Assembly (NCBI RefSeq): GCF_036850765.1
Contig: NC_089490.1
Location: forward strand, 110,367,074-110,431,073
Direction: 5' to 3'
Origin: Saccopteryx bilineata
Lineage: Eukaryota; Chordata; Mammalia; Chiroptera; Emballonuridae
Length of the DNA stretch: 64,000 bases
Shown piece by piece: positions 39,431 through 50,564 of the stretch (within the stretch, counting starts at the first letter, position 1; the number at the start of each line of letters is the position of its first letter). Below the pieces are notes generated by a model, which made no database searches, was not told where the DNA came from, and saw nothing but the letters and a program-made list of their open reading frames with translations. The position numbers were made by a program, and so were the translations under genes.

Positions 39431-39551
39431 TTAGTTGACAGCCTTCTCACACAGGCATGAGGAGGACCTGGTGCAGTTATCAGTCCCAATGGTGCCTGCG
39501 TTTACATACACACATTTCCCCTGGAAATCCACACTTGGTTCTGGTAAACCC
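39431..39551 (-). CDS. Orphan lectin receptor exon 8 (lectin domain, part 3, stop)
   Basis: One hundred twenty-one bases after acceptor TTATTTCTCAG. It encodes GLPEPSVDFQGKCVY, GTIGTDNCT and SSSCLCEKAVN, then TAA. The closing Cys pattern and the CEK ending fit the last exon of NK-complex lectin receptors. Confidence 0.85.
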
Positions 39552-40902
39552 CTGAGAAATAAAAAAAACACAAGTCACTGGCCATACGCACTGTATTCAG
39601 ATTAAATAGCATTATTTAAGAACATACTATGTGAAATGTATTATACCAGGAGTTGTGGGGGAGTAAAGGCTTTCTCCCTCTTTTTAAAGAACTGACACAT
39701 TTATAGGAGAGATGAGACAGACATGTAAGTGCTTGGACAACCTGGATTATAAAATGATCTTTAAGTACAGATCAGCACGACAGAAACTACTATTGATAAA
39801 TAATGCATGACCAAGAAAGGAAAGTTAGCTTGTGAATACATTACATTAGATACAAAAGTCAGCCAAAATTACTCATGAAGCTTAGAATACTATATAGGTA
39901 TGTGTTGATAACATACAGGGTTGGGCAACAGTAGGTTCACAACTGTAAGTACACAAAACGGAGAATATAAAACTATTGTAATAATCATAACCTGCATGTC
40001 TTTTTCCATATAAAAAACTATAAACTTACTTTTTCCTACCCTGTATATGTGTGTGTGCATGTAAAACAGCCTCACTAAACATCAGAAAATAACCTGAGAA
40101 CAAAATTAAAATAATCAGCTATCAAAATTATCAAAACTTTGATATATTATAAGATTGTCATGGAGTGATAAAATCACTGATTAATTTAATTGTCATAGTT
40201 GTCTAATGCAATGTTTCTGAATAACAATTTCACAATATGTTCTTGAAACTTTTAGGCCCAATTCTTTGGCTTAGGACCAGCAATTCTATACTAAAGATGT
40301 TCCAAATTTATATATAATCAGGGTCATCCCTATATAATATTTATTATCTAAGATAGTAATCATCAGAGCATCTAATATTAGAGGCATACATATACAAATT
40401 ATGAAAAATGACTAAATGACTTTCTAATTTATAACATGCTAAAATATAATATGAAATAATGAGAGCAAGGAATAAAAAGGCCTAAATTCTGTCCCCAGTA
40501 ATCATCTCTATTTTTTTCAATTCTTCAAGCAAAAAAACACTGCAAAAGAAATAAGGAACTGGCCCTGGCCAGTTGGCTCAGTGGTAGAGCATCGGCCTGG
40601 CATGCAGGAGTCCCAGGTTTGATTCCTGGCCAGGGCACACAGGAGAAGTGCCCATCTGCTTTTCCACCCCTCCCCCTCTCCTTTCGCTCTGTCTCTCTCT
40701 TCCCCTCCCGCAGCCAAGGCTCCATTGGAGCAAAGTTGGCCCAGGTGCTGAGGATGGCTCCAAGGCCTCTGCCTCAGGCGCTAGAATGGCTCTAGTAGCG
40801 GCAGAGCGAGGCCCCAAGATGGGCAGAGCATCGCCCCCTGGTGGATCCCGGTCGGGCGCATGCGGGAGTCTGCCTGACTGCCTCCCCGTTTCCAACTTCA
40901 GA

Positions 40903-40946
<44 letters not shown>

Positions 40947-43900
40947 TAATAAGGAACTGAATTATGTACTTACAGGCCAGAAGGAGAGGAGCCGTCCTCC
41001 CACTTCCATCCATTGTCTGCTTCCTTATAAGAGAGGCCAAGCCAAGTCTGATTCACTGCAAGTAACTTCATGATATTCTGAGGGAACCAGAACCCACAAA
41101 GGTATTCATATATTAAGGCTGAATATATGGAACTTGTATCAAGTGAGAAATAAATAATATGATAATAAAAACTATGCAGTCTATGCATGCCTACTGATAA
41201 ATAAAATATCAAAAAAGATTTAGACTGCTGTTGTCTATACATTTCTCAAACCAGGGATTAAATAAAAAAGAAAAAACAAAATAACAAATAAAAGATTTTA
41301 TATTTAAGAGGACACTACAGCAAAAAAAAGAATTACTTTATAAGACTCATTTTATTATTTATTCAACTCTGTTTCTGTTCTTCGAGTCTGAGATATATCA
41401 TTGAGTAAAAATGAGAAAAATACCTGCCTGAGGGGTGGTTGGACCTGATGAAATAAATGAACATATGAATGATATGATATGTCAAAGTGTGACAAGTGCT
41501 CTTAAAAAATTAGAGGAAGGTGAGAAGAGTACAGAGGAGGGCATCTGGTGGGGGAGAAGAGCCATGACATACAAGTTGCAATTTTAAATAGGACTGTCTG
41601 GCTAGGTTTCTTGAGAGAGTGACAACTGAACAAATACCTGAAGGAGAAGAAGCAGTCAGCTGTGATTATAGCTGAAAGAGCAACACATGCAGAGGAGGAC
41701 AAATGCAAGGTTTCTGCAGGGCGGGCATGTGTGGCACGCTGAAGTGGAGCACACCAGAAAGATGAGGAAAAAATTAAATGAGAAAGTGTCCTTTTCCCTG
41801 GTTTTAGATCTGTAGCTGAACTCTTCCTTTGACTGGTACCTGCTGTTTGTCTGAATTCAGAATTAAAGAATGAAATACAATCTCACCATCAACTGATTCC
41901 GTTCTCTCTTTAAAAATGTAGCATTCAATGAAACACAAAGATCAGAACAGTTTAACCAAGAAACCATGGCCACGCTTTGGTGGTAACACTGGTCTCCATA
42001 TTGCACCCAGTGATGCAGAGGAAGTCCACACTGGTCTCCTAGGAAAAAAAATATTTATCACTGAGAGCCAAAAGATGCTCATAAACAAGGCTTTACTGCT
42101 TCATAGCTTTTCCCTCTTAAAAGAATGAGACTGTTATTAAGAACTGTCAACAACTCAGAATTATCTCACTTCTAAATTACCTTGTTTCGCATTGAGTCCT
42201 TGTAAAGCCTCAGTGAGATACTCATTCTGCTTTCTGAGCCACTTGATCGTTGCTGTAGAGGACAAAGAGACTTGTCATTAGATAGGAACACGTTACATCT
42301 GATTTTTTTCACCATTTCAAGAGTCATAATAATGATCAAGTGGCAAAATACGCAAATAATTTTAGTCCAGTTCCCTTCCCTACTGAGTTAGTTTCATCTC
42401 TGGTGGAAATAATTGATTGCTTAGATACCAGCCTTTTAAAATGCACAAACATAGTGATTACAAGCAACAGTACAGTACTATAAACTCAAGGTTGTTAAGA
42501 GACTAGATCTTACGTGTTCTCAACACAAAAAGAAAATGACAGTTACGTGACAGGATGAAGGTGTTAGGCAACACTGCTGTAGGACTCATATTGCAATATA
42601 TATCAAACCGACATATCGTACCCTCAAACTTGCACATTATATGTTAATCTTATCTCAATTAAAACAAAACTAAACTAGTTTTGTGACATGATAAGTCATT
42701 AAAATAGACTCAAATAGTTCATTTAATTGTTCAATATAAGTTTAATACATCACATGAAAAAATAACATTTTAATGCAAGGTCTTTGCAAAGTATTTATTT
42801 ATCATAAACATAGACTGCTTTTATATTATAATTTAATTATCATAAAAAAATTTTCTAATTACTTTGTATATAATGAAAACATGATTGCTTTTCAGATATT
42901 TAAGTTCTACTTTTATGGTCCCTGAATATCTTGCATAAACTTTTACTACTCACCTTGACACTTTATTTCTGGCTTATATGTTTTCTCTAAGCCTCCCAAG
43001 GGCAGAGTTCATATTATATTTATTTTTGATTACCAGCCTAGTGGTTGGCATCTAGTGTTCACTGAATAAATGGGATAAATAAATGAATTATTGACCAATA
43101 AATTAATATAGGAAGATACTATGGTAAATACAAGACTGAGTTTCAGAAGATGGAATGAAGAATTAAAGAGGGAAGAAGACATCATGTTGCTATACTAGAG
43201 AGTTTCTTATTCCACAGTGAAAACAACAATTTGAGGGCTGACACAAGAAAAACAATCTAGCATTCTGTAAAAGTAATTTATTCTAGTTCTGATATTACCT
43301 TTATTTTGTTCAAGAACTTCTTGAATCTGAAGAAAGTTTTCTGTTTTGTTTTGGAAATACTCAACCCACTGATTAAGGTTCTTCATCTTGATCTCTGATG
43401 CCTGAACACTTTGAAAGTCTAAGAATAAGAATCCCAAATACATATAAAGTACATCCTCCATTATGAAACAGTACTGTATTAGACTATGAAGTTTAAATTT
43501 TAGTTTTCTCTTTAATAAATTCCCCTATAAATGTTTTCAAAACTAGAAAAAAAATTTAGCTAAGTGTATTTTAATTTATTCACTATTATTTCTAAAGTCT
43601 AGTCTAAATCTGTAATATTCTCATAATTTCTTATGTTTCAAAGTGTTTCTATCATTTAAAAATGGTTCAATGCAATTAAAACAAACAAAAACAATAACAA
43701 TTGTCCCAAATCTTTTGTTTTTATGACTGGTTGATTTAATTGGTAGAATTTCACTTCCTAAACAAAAGTCTAAATTTTTGAATTTCAAACTAATGTCATC
43801 AAAGACAACTTACTATTTTAAAATAACAGATAGCAAATGATTTTAAAAATAAAAGCATTCTATTGATTTAATATAAGCTGCTGGCCACGTGAATAATTTG

Positions 43901-46900
43901 AACAAATTGTCAAAGAAGTTTTCTATTTTCAGAGTAAAGACAACAGCAAATTCATTGAGGTAAATTTCTTAGTAAGTTATAATTTTCAAAATAATCATAA
44001 TACTTAATCATTACTATCAATATCTTATGGAGTATTGCAATAATATATCCTCCCTAGAAAAAAATGTACACTTGAGAGCTCACAAAATTAAATTCATTCA
44101 TATAGTTAAAAGTTGTGATATTTTCATGCCATTTCTCTTTTTTTTATTCAGCATGGCAATAATACATCTACCAAAAACTACTATCTGAAAATGGTTTAAA
44201 GAAGTATGACAATTTGACAAATAGGCTATTAATTTTCATACCCACTCCCAATAATTACTATATTTCCCCATGATAAGATGCTCCCATGTATAAGACACAT
44301 CTTGATATTGGGGCCCTAAATTAAAGAAAACAACAACAACTGTGTTACATAAAGTTATTGAACTCAAGTTTTATTCATCATAAAATTCATACAACTCCAC
44401 AACAAGTGTGAAAAGCAAGTAAAAATATCTACAAGCACTGTATAAGACGCACTCAGGTTTTAGACTCCAAATTTTTCGAAAAAGGGTGCATCTTGATATG
44501 GGGAAATACAGTAATGAAACTTACACTGATATCCAAGGAATCCACATAACATCAAGAGCAGCAGACTGAAGATTCCCAGGATCACAAGAATTATTTCACA
44601 TAGTGAATAGGGAAAGGTAAAAGCTAAGAAACAGAATGAAAATCAGAGATAGTGTCAGCTCCAGTTATTTGAAAATTAATGTCATTATTTTTCACTTATT
44701 ATTGTTTTTAAAATATCCTCAATTTTATGAATGATAAAATCCAGTGTGTGATTTATTATAAACTATTAGGTTGAATGAAAAACATAAAAACTATTTAAAA
44801 GGAGGTGAGGAAAAGAATGAACCTGGCTACTGTCCTACAAGGCCTGCTTATAAGACTGCCTTGGCTGGCATGTGGAAACTTAGATTTCAGGGGCGTTCCC
44901 ACAACAATGACCTGGTAAGAGTGGCTCACTGGGCCTAAACTGTTTCTGCAAACCATATATTATACTTTGTGATAAACACATGTTTTCATTCTAGATGACT
45001 GAAACTTTGTTACATGCCAACCAGGAGCTGCCTAGGTGATCAGCCCCCAGTCAGCACCCTGAACACTGATTCTCCAGTGAGTTCCTTGGTGAGCAACATT
45101 TGACAGGCATTGCCATAAGTTGTTGTTGAGGAAATTCACATGACCTGTGTGACTCTGCTGGGAGAGGGTCCTTATAACTTGAGCCTGGTCTCCCCACAAC
45201 TTCACTTCATATACCTTTTCCCTTTGGTGGTTTTGCTTTTGCAATTCTGCTGCCATAAATCTCAGCTTAAGAAAACTGTATGCCCAGTCCTATGAGTTCT
45301 TTTAGAGAATCATTAAACATGAGTGTGGTCTTGAGGACTTCCCACACAGATAAAAATTTCACATATAGATATTATTAAATATCCTTAAACACTAGGTATA
45401 AAATTTCAGTTGAGATTACATTATCCTCATTAGTATCATTATATGAGGGAAATACTAAATTATGTGAAATTCATTCTAGTATTAAGATAGAATTCTTTCT
45501 ATCCCATAATGTCAGCAATGTGAAACTGAGAGACCCTGCTCTACTAAACAATGTGAAATTTAATTATGATCAAAAGGTGACAGTCATGTAGTAATGTAAT
45601 TCCTTTTTTTCTTTTTACAATTTTGCTGAAATTTATACCTTCAGTGCATCTAAGTGTCTCACTTTCACATGAGAAAACTGGTCCAAATTTGTAAAACTGG
45701 CTTCTTCTATCCTTAAATATGCTTCTTAACAGTGGTGGGATTCAACCGGTTATCACCAGTTCAACAGAACCGATATTTTTTTGTTGAGTTCGGCAAACCA
45801 GTTGTTAAAATGGCACTTGTGATCAGGGTTCTTTCTAAAGTGGGCGCCTGGGAAGCTTCCCAATGTGAAAATCACAAATTTACATTCCTTTTGTAATGTT
45901 CATCTGCTCAACAGCATATTCTAAGCTCCCATAGTAATGTTCAGTCCATCCACAGGTGAAAAAACTGCAAGTGAGGACACCAATGGAGAAGCAATATGGA
46001 AATATTTTAAATAAGTTTTATTGCTTTTTTCAGGAATTATTTAATATTTTTATTAATATTTTAAAACTCTTATAACAATCTATAGTGTTTTGTGTACCTC
46101 TTGTATTGTTCTATTAAGTATTAAGTGCATGAAATAATAAACTACCTTTTGGTATATTGTTTTTTTATATTTAAAATGGTCATAAAGGCAGAGAGCTGGT
46201 TGTTAAATTGTTTGGATCACACTACTGCTTCTTACTATATATATACAATGATCAAACATCTCTGTGATAAAATGTTCTTGTTTTACTTCCATACACGTTT
46301 TGAAAAAATTTTAACCTCTATATTTTCTCTAAATTTTAAAATATCCAAATAGTAAGCACTTGGAGAACAGTAAAACCAAGGGATGAGGTCCCTTAAGATA
46401 ACACAGAGAAAATATAAATAATAAAATTATTGAGTATGTACACTTTACCGTCCACGTTGGGGCCCTCGGGAATCGGGCCCCATTCATCCTCTGGAGGAGG
46501 AGGAGGAAGAGGAAGAGCGAGGGGTGATTCCAAGTCCACAATAGGAATCATCTCTGTCTGCTCTGTGATTTCTTTAACATAGAAATTATATAATTAATAT
46601 ATAACCTGGTAAAGCAAATGAGATTAGAATTCAAATTAAGAGATTATTACTATCTTTAAAGATAGAAATACAAATGTAGGAGCAGTAAACTCAAACACTC
46701 AAATCACATTTCCACCCAACAGCCCATCCAGCTTTTCTAAAACTACTTAAATTGATTGGTTAAACTTCATATATAGCCAAGAAATACAGAATTGTTTGTT
46801 AATTTTAGGTAAAAGTACTCTTTCAGCCATGCCTGTGAAATACTAAAGAAAGTATTTGACATTTATGTCCTTGCTATAAACATAACCAACATTGATGATA

Positions 46901-46986
46901 AATAAATATTTAGTTAGTAAAATGGCAAAAGAGGTTTAAATTAAAAGAGCACCTGGAGGCTGTTCAGAGTCTGAAGCACTTGACAT
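39431..46986 (-). CDS. C-type lectin-like NK-complex receptor, eight exons, 274 codons, complete
   Basis: Type II receptor built from exons 46953-46986, 46449-46571, 44525-44623, 43299-43418, 42181-42252, 41887-42038, 40974-41077 and 39431-39551. All seven junctions keep the frame (phases 1,1,1,1,1,0,2), the same phase pattern as the lectin exons of KLRC. The order is a short start (MSSASDSEQPP), a proline-rich acidic tail, a membrane span (IILVILGIFSLLLLMLCGF), two stalk exons and a three-exon lectin domain with TWLGLSY, WKWEDGS and a final CLCEKAVN before TAA. Sequons: NKT, NCS, NAT, NQT, NCT. The tail has no tyrosine, so no ITIM or ITAM, and the span has no Lys or Arg for DAP10/DAP12. The family is clear but the member is not; KLRH-, KLRJ- or KLRA-like are candidates. 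The weakest point is the exon 1 donor (GTGCTC); translation could instead start at a Met in exon 2. Confidence 0.8.
39916..40043. mobile_element. Mariner-like MITE, second copy
   Basis: Ends CAGGGTTGGGCAACAGTAGG and CTTACTTTTTCCTACCCTG with TA on each side, 128 bp. It lies in the last intron of the orphan receptor gene. Confidence 0.85.
40561..40947 (+). mobile_element. Rhin-1-like SINE, full length, with (AC)n tail
   Basis: GGCCCTGGCCAGTTGGCTCAG head, full body and a tail that has become an AC microsatellite. Duplications AATAAGGAACT (40550-40560, 40948-40958). Confidence 0.93.
40903..40943 (+). repeat. (AC)n microsatellite
   Basis: About 20 perfect AC units at the SINE 3' end. Confidence 0.95.
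40974..41077 (-). CDS. Orphan lectin receptor exon 7 (lectin domain, part 2)
   Basis: One hundred four bases, acceptor GGTTCCCTCAG, donor GTAAGT. It encodes AVNQTWLGLSYKEADNGW and WEDGSSPSG, the conserved W-x-GL strand of the lectin fold. A SINE ends about 26 bases past the exon. Confidence 0.85.
41887..42038 (-). CDS. Orphan lectin receptor exon 6 (lectin domain, part 1)
   Basis: One hundred fifty-two bases, the same length as the matching KLRC exon. Acceptor TTTCCTAG, donor GTGAGA. It encodes DQCGLPLHHWVQYGDQCYH, then SWLNCSDLC and SLNATFLKRE. The extra cysteine in SWLNC is unusual next to the expected DLC cysteine. Confidence 0.8.
42181..42252 (-). CDS. Orphan lectin receptor exon 5 (stalk 2)
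   Basis: Seventy-two bases, acceptor TCCTCTACAG, donor GTAATT. It reads TIKWLRKQNEYLTEALQGL and continues the helical neck in the same phase. Confidence 0.75.
43299..43418 (-). CDS. Orphan lectin receptor exon 4 (stalk 1)
   Basis: One hundred twenty bases, acceptor TTATTCTTAG, donor GTAATA. It contains ASEIKMKNLNQW, a sequon in FQNKTENF, and IQEVLEQNK. Heptad-like hydrophobics suggest a helical dimerising neck. Confidence 0.75.
44258..44511. mobile_element. Mariner-type MITE with 24-bp inverted ends
   Basis: Left end CTATATTTCCCCATGATAAG and right-end complement CTGTATTTCCCCATATCAAG, TA on each side, 254 bp. The internal part has TATAAGACGCACTC-type motifs. It lies in the intron just after the transmembrane exon of the orphan receptor. 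Confidence 0.85.
44525..44623 (-). CDS. Orphan lectin receptor exon 3 (transmembrane)
   Basis: Ninety-nine bases, acceptor TGTTTCTTAG, donor GTAAGT. It encodes FTFPYSLCE and about 23 hydrophobic residues ending FLGYQ. One glutamate lies at the cytoplasmic edge. No basic residue is inside the span. Confidence 0.75.
45730..46227. mobile_element. hAT-type non-autonomous transposon
   Basis: Ends CAGTGGTGGGATTCAACC and TTGGATCACACTACTG with near-identical 8-bp flanks CTTCTTAA / CTTCTTAC. It is 498 bp with no transposase, in the intron between the tail and membrane exons of the orphan receptor. Confidence 0.85.
46449..46571 (-). CDS. Orphan lectin receptor exon 2 (proline-rich tail)
   Basis: One hundred twenty-three bases with acceptor ATGTTAAAG and donor GTAAAG. 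It encodes EITEQTEMIPIVDLE, then a run LALPLPPPPPEDEW and GPIPEGPN. The polyproline could bind an SH3, WW or EVH1 domain (inference). An internal Met (TEMIP) is an alternative start. Confidence 0.65.
46953..46986 (-). CDS. Orphan lectin receptor exon 1 (start)
   Basis: Thirty-four bases that encode MSSASDSEQPP plus one base. The donor is CCAG|GTGCTC, a poor match beyond the GT. Reading through gives a stop within six codons, so splicing is required if this is the start. Confidence 0.5.
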
Positions 46987-46999
46987 TATGGAGCCTTTG

Positions 47000-49010
47000 G
47001 ATTATTTCTCTGGCTGAATGGTGAAGGGGAGCCTTCAGAGGTGATGGTAGGTGAGTGAAGAATATTGCTGTCACTATCCCCCTAGAGTTGATGAGAAGTC
47101 CAGACCTGGCCTAAAGTGTGGTAACTATGTACAATTGTATGATACTAACTTACTTTGGTAAAAACCACAGAGGACATGTGAATCAATTACTGGACATATT
47201 TCTAGTAGGTTTACAACAATAAAAATTGTGTACAACAAGCTTATTAATAGCATCTAGTTTGTGCAAGTAACACTCCATCACTCTGGAAACAAGTTAAGAA
47301 ACACCAATCTCATAACAAAATTGTAATTGAATAGTGTAAAGTGAATATTCTCGTGAGAATTGAGAATATAGTGAAGGAAAACATCAAGTATATGGAATCT
47401 AGAGTCTAGATAACCAGATTAATAATAAAAAGAAGAACACTGGGGAAGAAAACAGATATGGATTAATCAAAGGTAGATTTAAATGATATCTTATAAGAAA
47501 TGGCATCTGAGAATAAAAATTTCATAATAAAATTTATATATCCATCCACTGACAGTTTGGCTTAAGGTGTTTTGTTAATATTGCAACCCTAACTATATTC
47601 AATTAAAAAGTTCTATTCACAGAAATATGTGTGGGTAGCCACCAACAATCTATTTTTGCTATTTATTGAACTAACATGAAGAAGCTCAGTATTTGCAGTG
47701 GATAGAAATAGATAGTGTACATAAACAAAAATAGATATATGACTCTTTCTCATTGGGGTCATAACCTCATAGAAACTAATGTATGCTTGAGCCAGTCTGG
47801 TTGAAACCACACAGATACCACAAGTAGAAACAATTATCATATGTTTTCCATTCTTTTATGTCCAGTACATATCAAGTGGTCTTACAAGTAATATATATCA
47901 CATTTTATCTTTTAATATATAAAATAAAGGTTGGTTAAATAGAAAGAATATTAGATCAGCACTGTTCACTCAAAGAACTCAGTAAAGTCAGGGATTTAAT
48001 AAAATAAAAAGAGAAAGAATTTAATAAAAAATATATATTCCATTTTATCTTCTGCCTGTATTATAAATAATTTTTTTCTTTCTTAACTTATTTATTCCAT
48101 ATTTAAAGATATGATTACATCAAAGTGGGTCAGGATTCAGATAAATGAGGGGGTATTAATCATTAATAATTGAACATCACTTATAATCAAAATATGAAAA
48201 AATATTATATGGAAGTATCCTATATCACATTCATAGATGCATCCATTCTAGTAGAATAAAATAAATTGATTTATTGTGTAGCCTTATGATATAATTAACC
48301 ACCTCTTTACTTGGATAATTAAATAGCTATGCATTTTAAAGAGAGAATTCTATAAAGAATGAACTAGAAGGAAGATTCTATCTGTTTTGTTGTTTAAGGA
48401 AATAAAGAACAAATTGCATACTATATTGAACACATTTAATAGCATATAAAAAAGGAAAACAGGAGGGAAATTAAAAAGGAACAAGAGAAAGAGAAAATGA
48501 TAAAGAAGAAAAAACAATATGTGCAAATATGTTTAATTCATATTAGTATAGAAAATTGTTTATGTCGATGATCATAGGTAAGTGGGACTGTAGAGTAAAA
48601 ATTGATTTATATTTCCTTCATTTTATAAGCATATATATATGTATTACAATTATCAGTTTTTATAGAAATTCTAACAGAGATAGGAAAGTAAAAGCAAAAG
48701 GAGTGACTCGGCAAAAAGAAAAAATTCATGTTGTAGGAAAACTTTATCACAGAGAATGCTTATAGCAGTACTGTTTCCAAGGACCAGATTACTAGAAAAG
48801 ATGTGCATCCATAAATGAGGTGTTAGTTAATTTTCCATTAATATAATGAAATACTATATAATCACTATGTTGAAGATTACTCTGTGACATAGATATATGT
48901 TCATGTAGACAAATTAATTGAATAAAAAGCCTACATCTCACTAAAAAGCTGCACAGTAAAGAAAACCATCAACAAAATAAAAAGCCAACCTATAAAATAA
49001 GAAAAAACAT
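47000..49010. other. Upstream flank of the orphan receptor, no gene recognised
   Basis: AT-rich. It should contain the promoter of the minus-strand receptor, but no clear core element could be fixed. Confidence 0.4.
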
Positions 49011-49016
49011 TTTAGG

Positions 49017-49390
49017 GTCCTGGCCAGTTGGCTCATCAGTAGAGCGTCAACCCCATGTGTGGAAGTCCCGGGTCGATTCCCGGCCAGGGCACACAGGAGA
49101 AGCGCCCTTCTGCTTCTCCACCCTTCCCCCTCTCCTTTCTCTCTCTCTCTCTTTTCACCTCCTGCAGCCAAAACTCCATTGGAGCAAAGTTGACCCAGGC
49201 ACTGAGGATGGCTCCATGGCCTCTGCCTCAGGCACTAGAATGGCTCTGGTTGCAGCAGAGCAACGCCCCAAATAAGCAGAGCATCACCTCCTAGTGGGCA
49301 TGCCAGATGGATCCCAGTCGGGCACATGCAGGAGTCTGTCTGACTTCCCCCGCCCCTGCATCCCCTGCTTCTCACTTTGGAAAAATACAA
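49017..49390 (+). mobile_element. Rhin-1-like SINE, full length
   Basis: GGTCCTGGCCAGTTGGCTCA head, CCGGGTCGATTCCCGGCC B box, and the complete 3' part CCCAGTCGGGCACATGCAGG. Confidence 0.9.
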
Positions 49391-49399
49391 AGAAAGAAA

Positions 49400-50560
49400 T
49401 ATTTAAAAAATTATATATCTGATAAAAGGTTAATATTCAAAATATAATATTTTTAAAATTCATACAACTCAATAGCAGAAAATATCTGACTAATAAAATG
49501 GCAGAAGAACTGAAGAAACATTTTTCCAAAGAAAATATACAAATGCCAACAGATACATGAAAAGTTGTTCAACAACTTAATATCAGTTATCAATAAGAAA
49601 AAATAAATCAAAAATCACCATGACATAGCATCTCACCCTTGTTAGAATGGCTATTAAGAAAAAGCAAAGAGATAACAATAACAGATGTTGACGAGGGCTT
49701 GGAGAAAAAGGAACCCTTTTGCACTGTTAATGGAAATGTAAACTGGTGCAGCCACTGTGGAAAACAGTATGGAGATTCTTCAAAAAATTAAAATTAGAGC
49801 TACTATATAATCCAACAATTCCACTTCTGGTTATATATCCAAAGAAAATGAAAAGGGGATCTCCCATAGATATCTGCAATCTCATGCTCAGGCTGCATTA
49901 GTCTCACTAGACAAGAAATAGAAACAATATTTATATACATTTATGGGGGGGAGGGAGTGAATGTCACCCACCTTCCAAAAGTATATGTATACATTTATAC
50001 ACACACACACATGCACGCACACACACACACACACACTCACAATGGAATATTATAAAGCCATTCAAAAGAAGGAAATCCTGCCATTTGTGACAACACAAAT
50101 GGATCATGAGGGCATTAATGTTAAGTGTAAAATAAACCAGATAAAGAAAACCAAATACTGCATGGTGTCATTTAAAAAAAAATCTTTTTTTAAAGAAGTC
50201 AAATTCATGGAAACAGAGTAGAAAGTGGTTTTCATGAGGGAAAGAAAGCGGAAAATGTTGGTCAAAAGATACCAATTTTCAATTCTGAGATGAATAAAGT
50301 CTGAGGGTCTATTATTCACAAAACAAGGGACTGCAGTTGATAACATTGTGTTGTGTAATTGAAATTTGCTAAGAAAGTAGAACTTCAGTGTTCTCATTCC
50401 CACCTAACCCCTCAAAATATATATAAAGTATGATGGAAACGCTAATCAGTAGATGGGAAGTATCCTTTCACCTTATCCAATAGTCACAAGGTAAAAATTT
50501 AAATATCTAACAATTTTATTTGTCAATTATACTTCAATAAAGCTGAATAAATAGAAATGT
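49400..50560 (+). mobile_element. L1 3' region (ORF2 end), old
   Basis: Order of L1 phrases: TCTGATAAAAGGTTAATATTC, CATCTCACCCTTGTTAGAATG, GGAAATGTAAACTGGTGCAG, then ATGGAATATTATAAAGCCAT. A CA microsatellite interrupts it near 50000. Confidence 0.85.
49998..50040 (+). repeat. (CA)n-type microsatellite, imperfect
   Basis: ACACAC runs broken by ATGC and CTC. Confidence 0.9.
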
Positions 50561-50564
50561 GTAA

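Noticed and set aside
40578..41073. Long frames through the (AC)n tract with Cys-Val or Thr-His repeats
   Set aside because: Translation of a microsatellite and SINE sequence; no coding signal.
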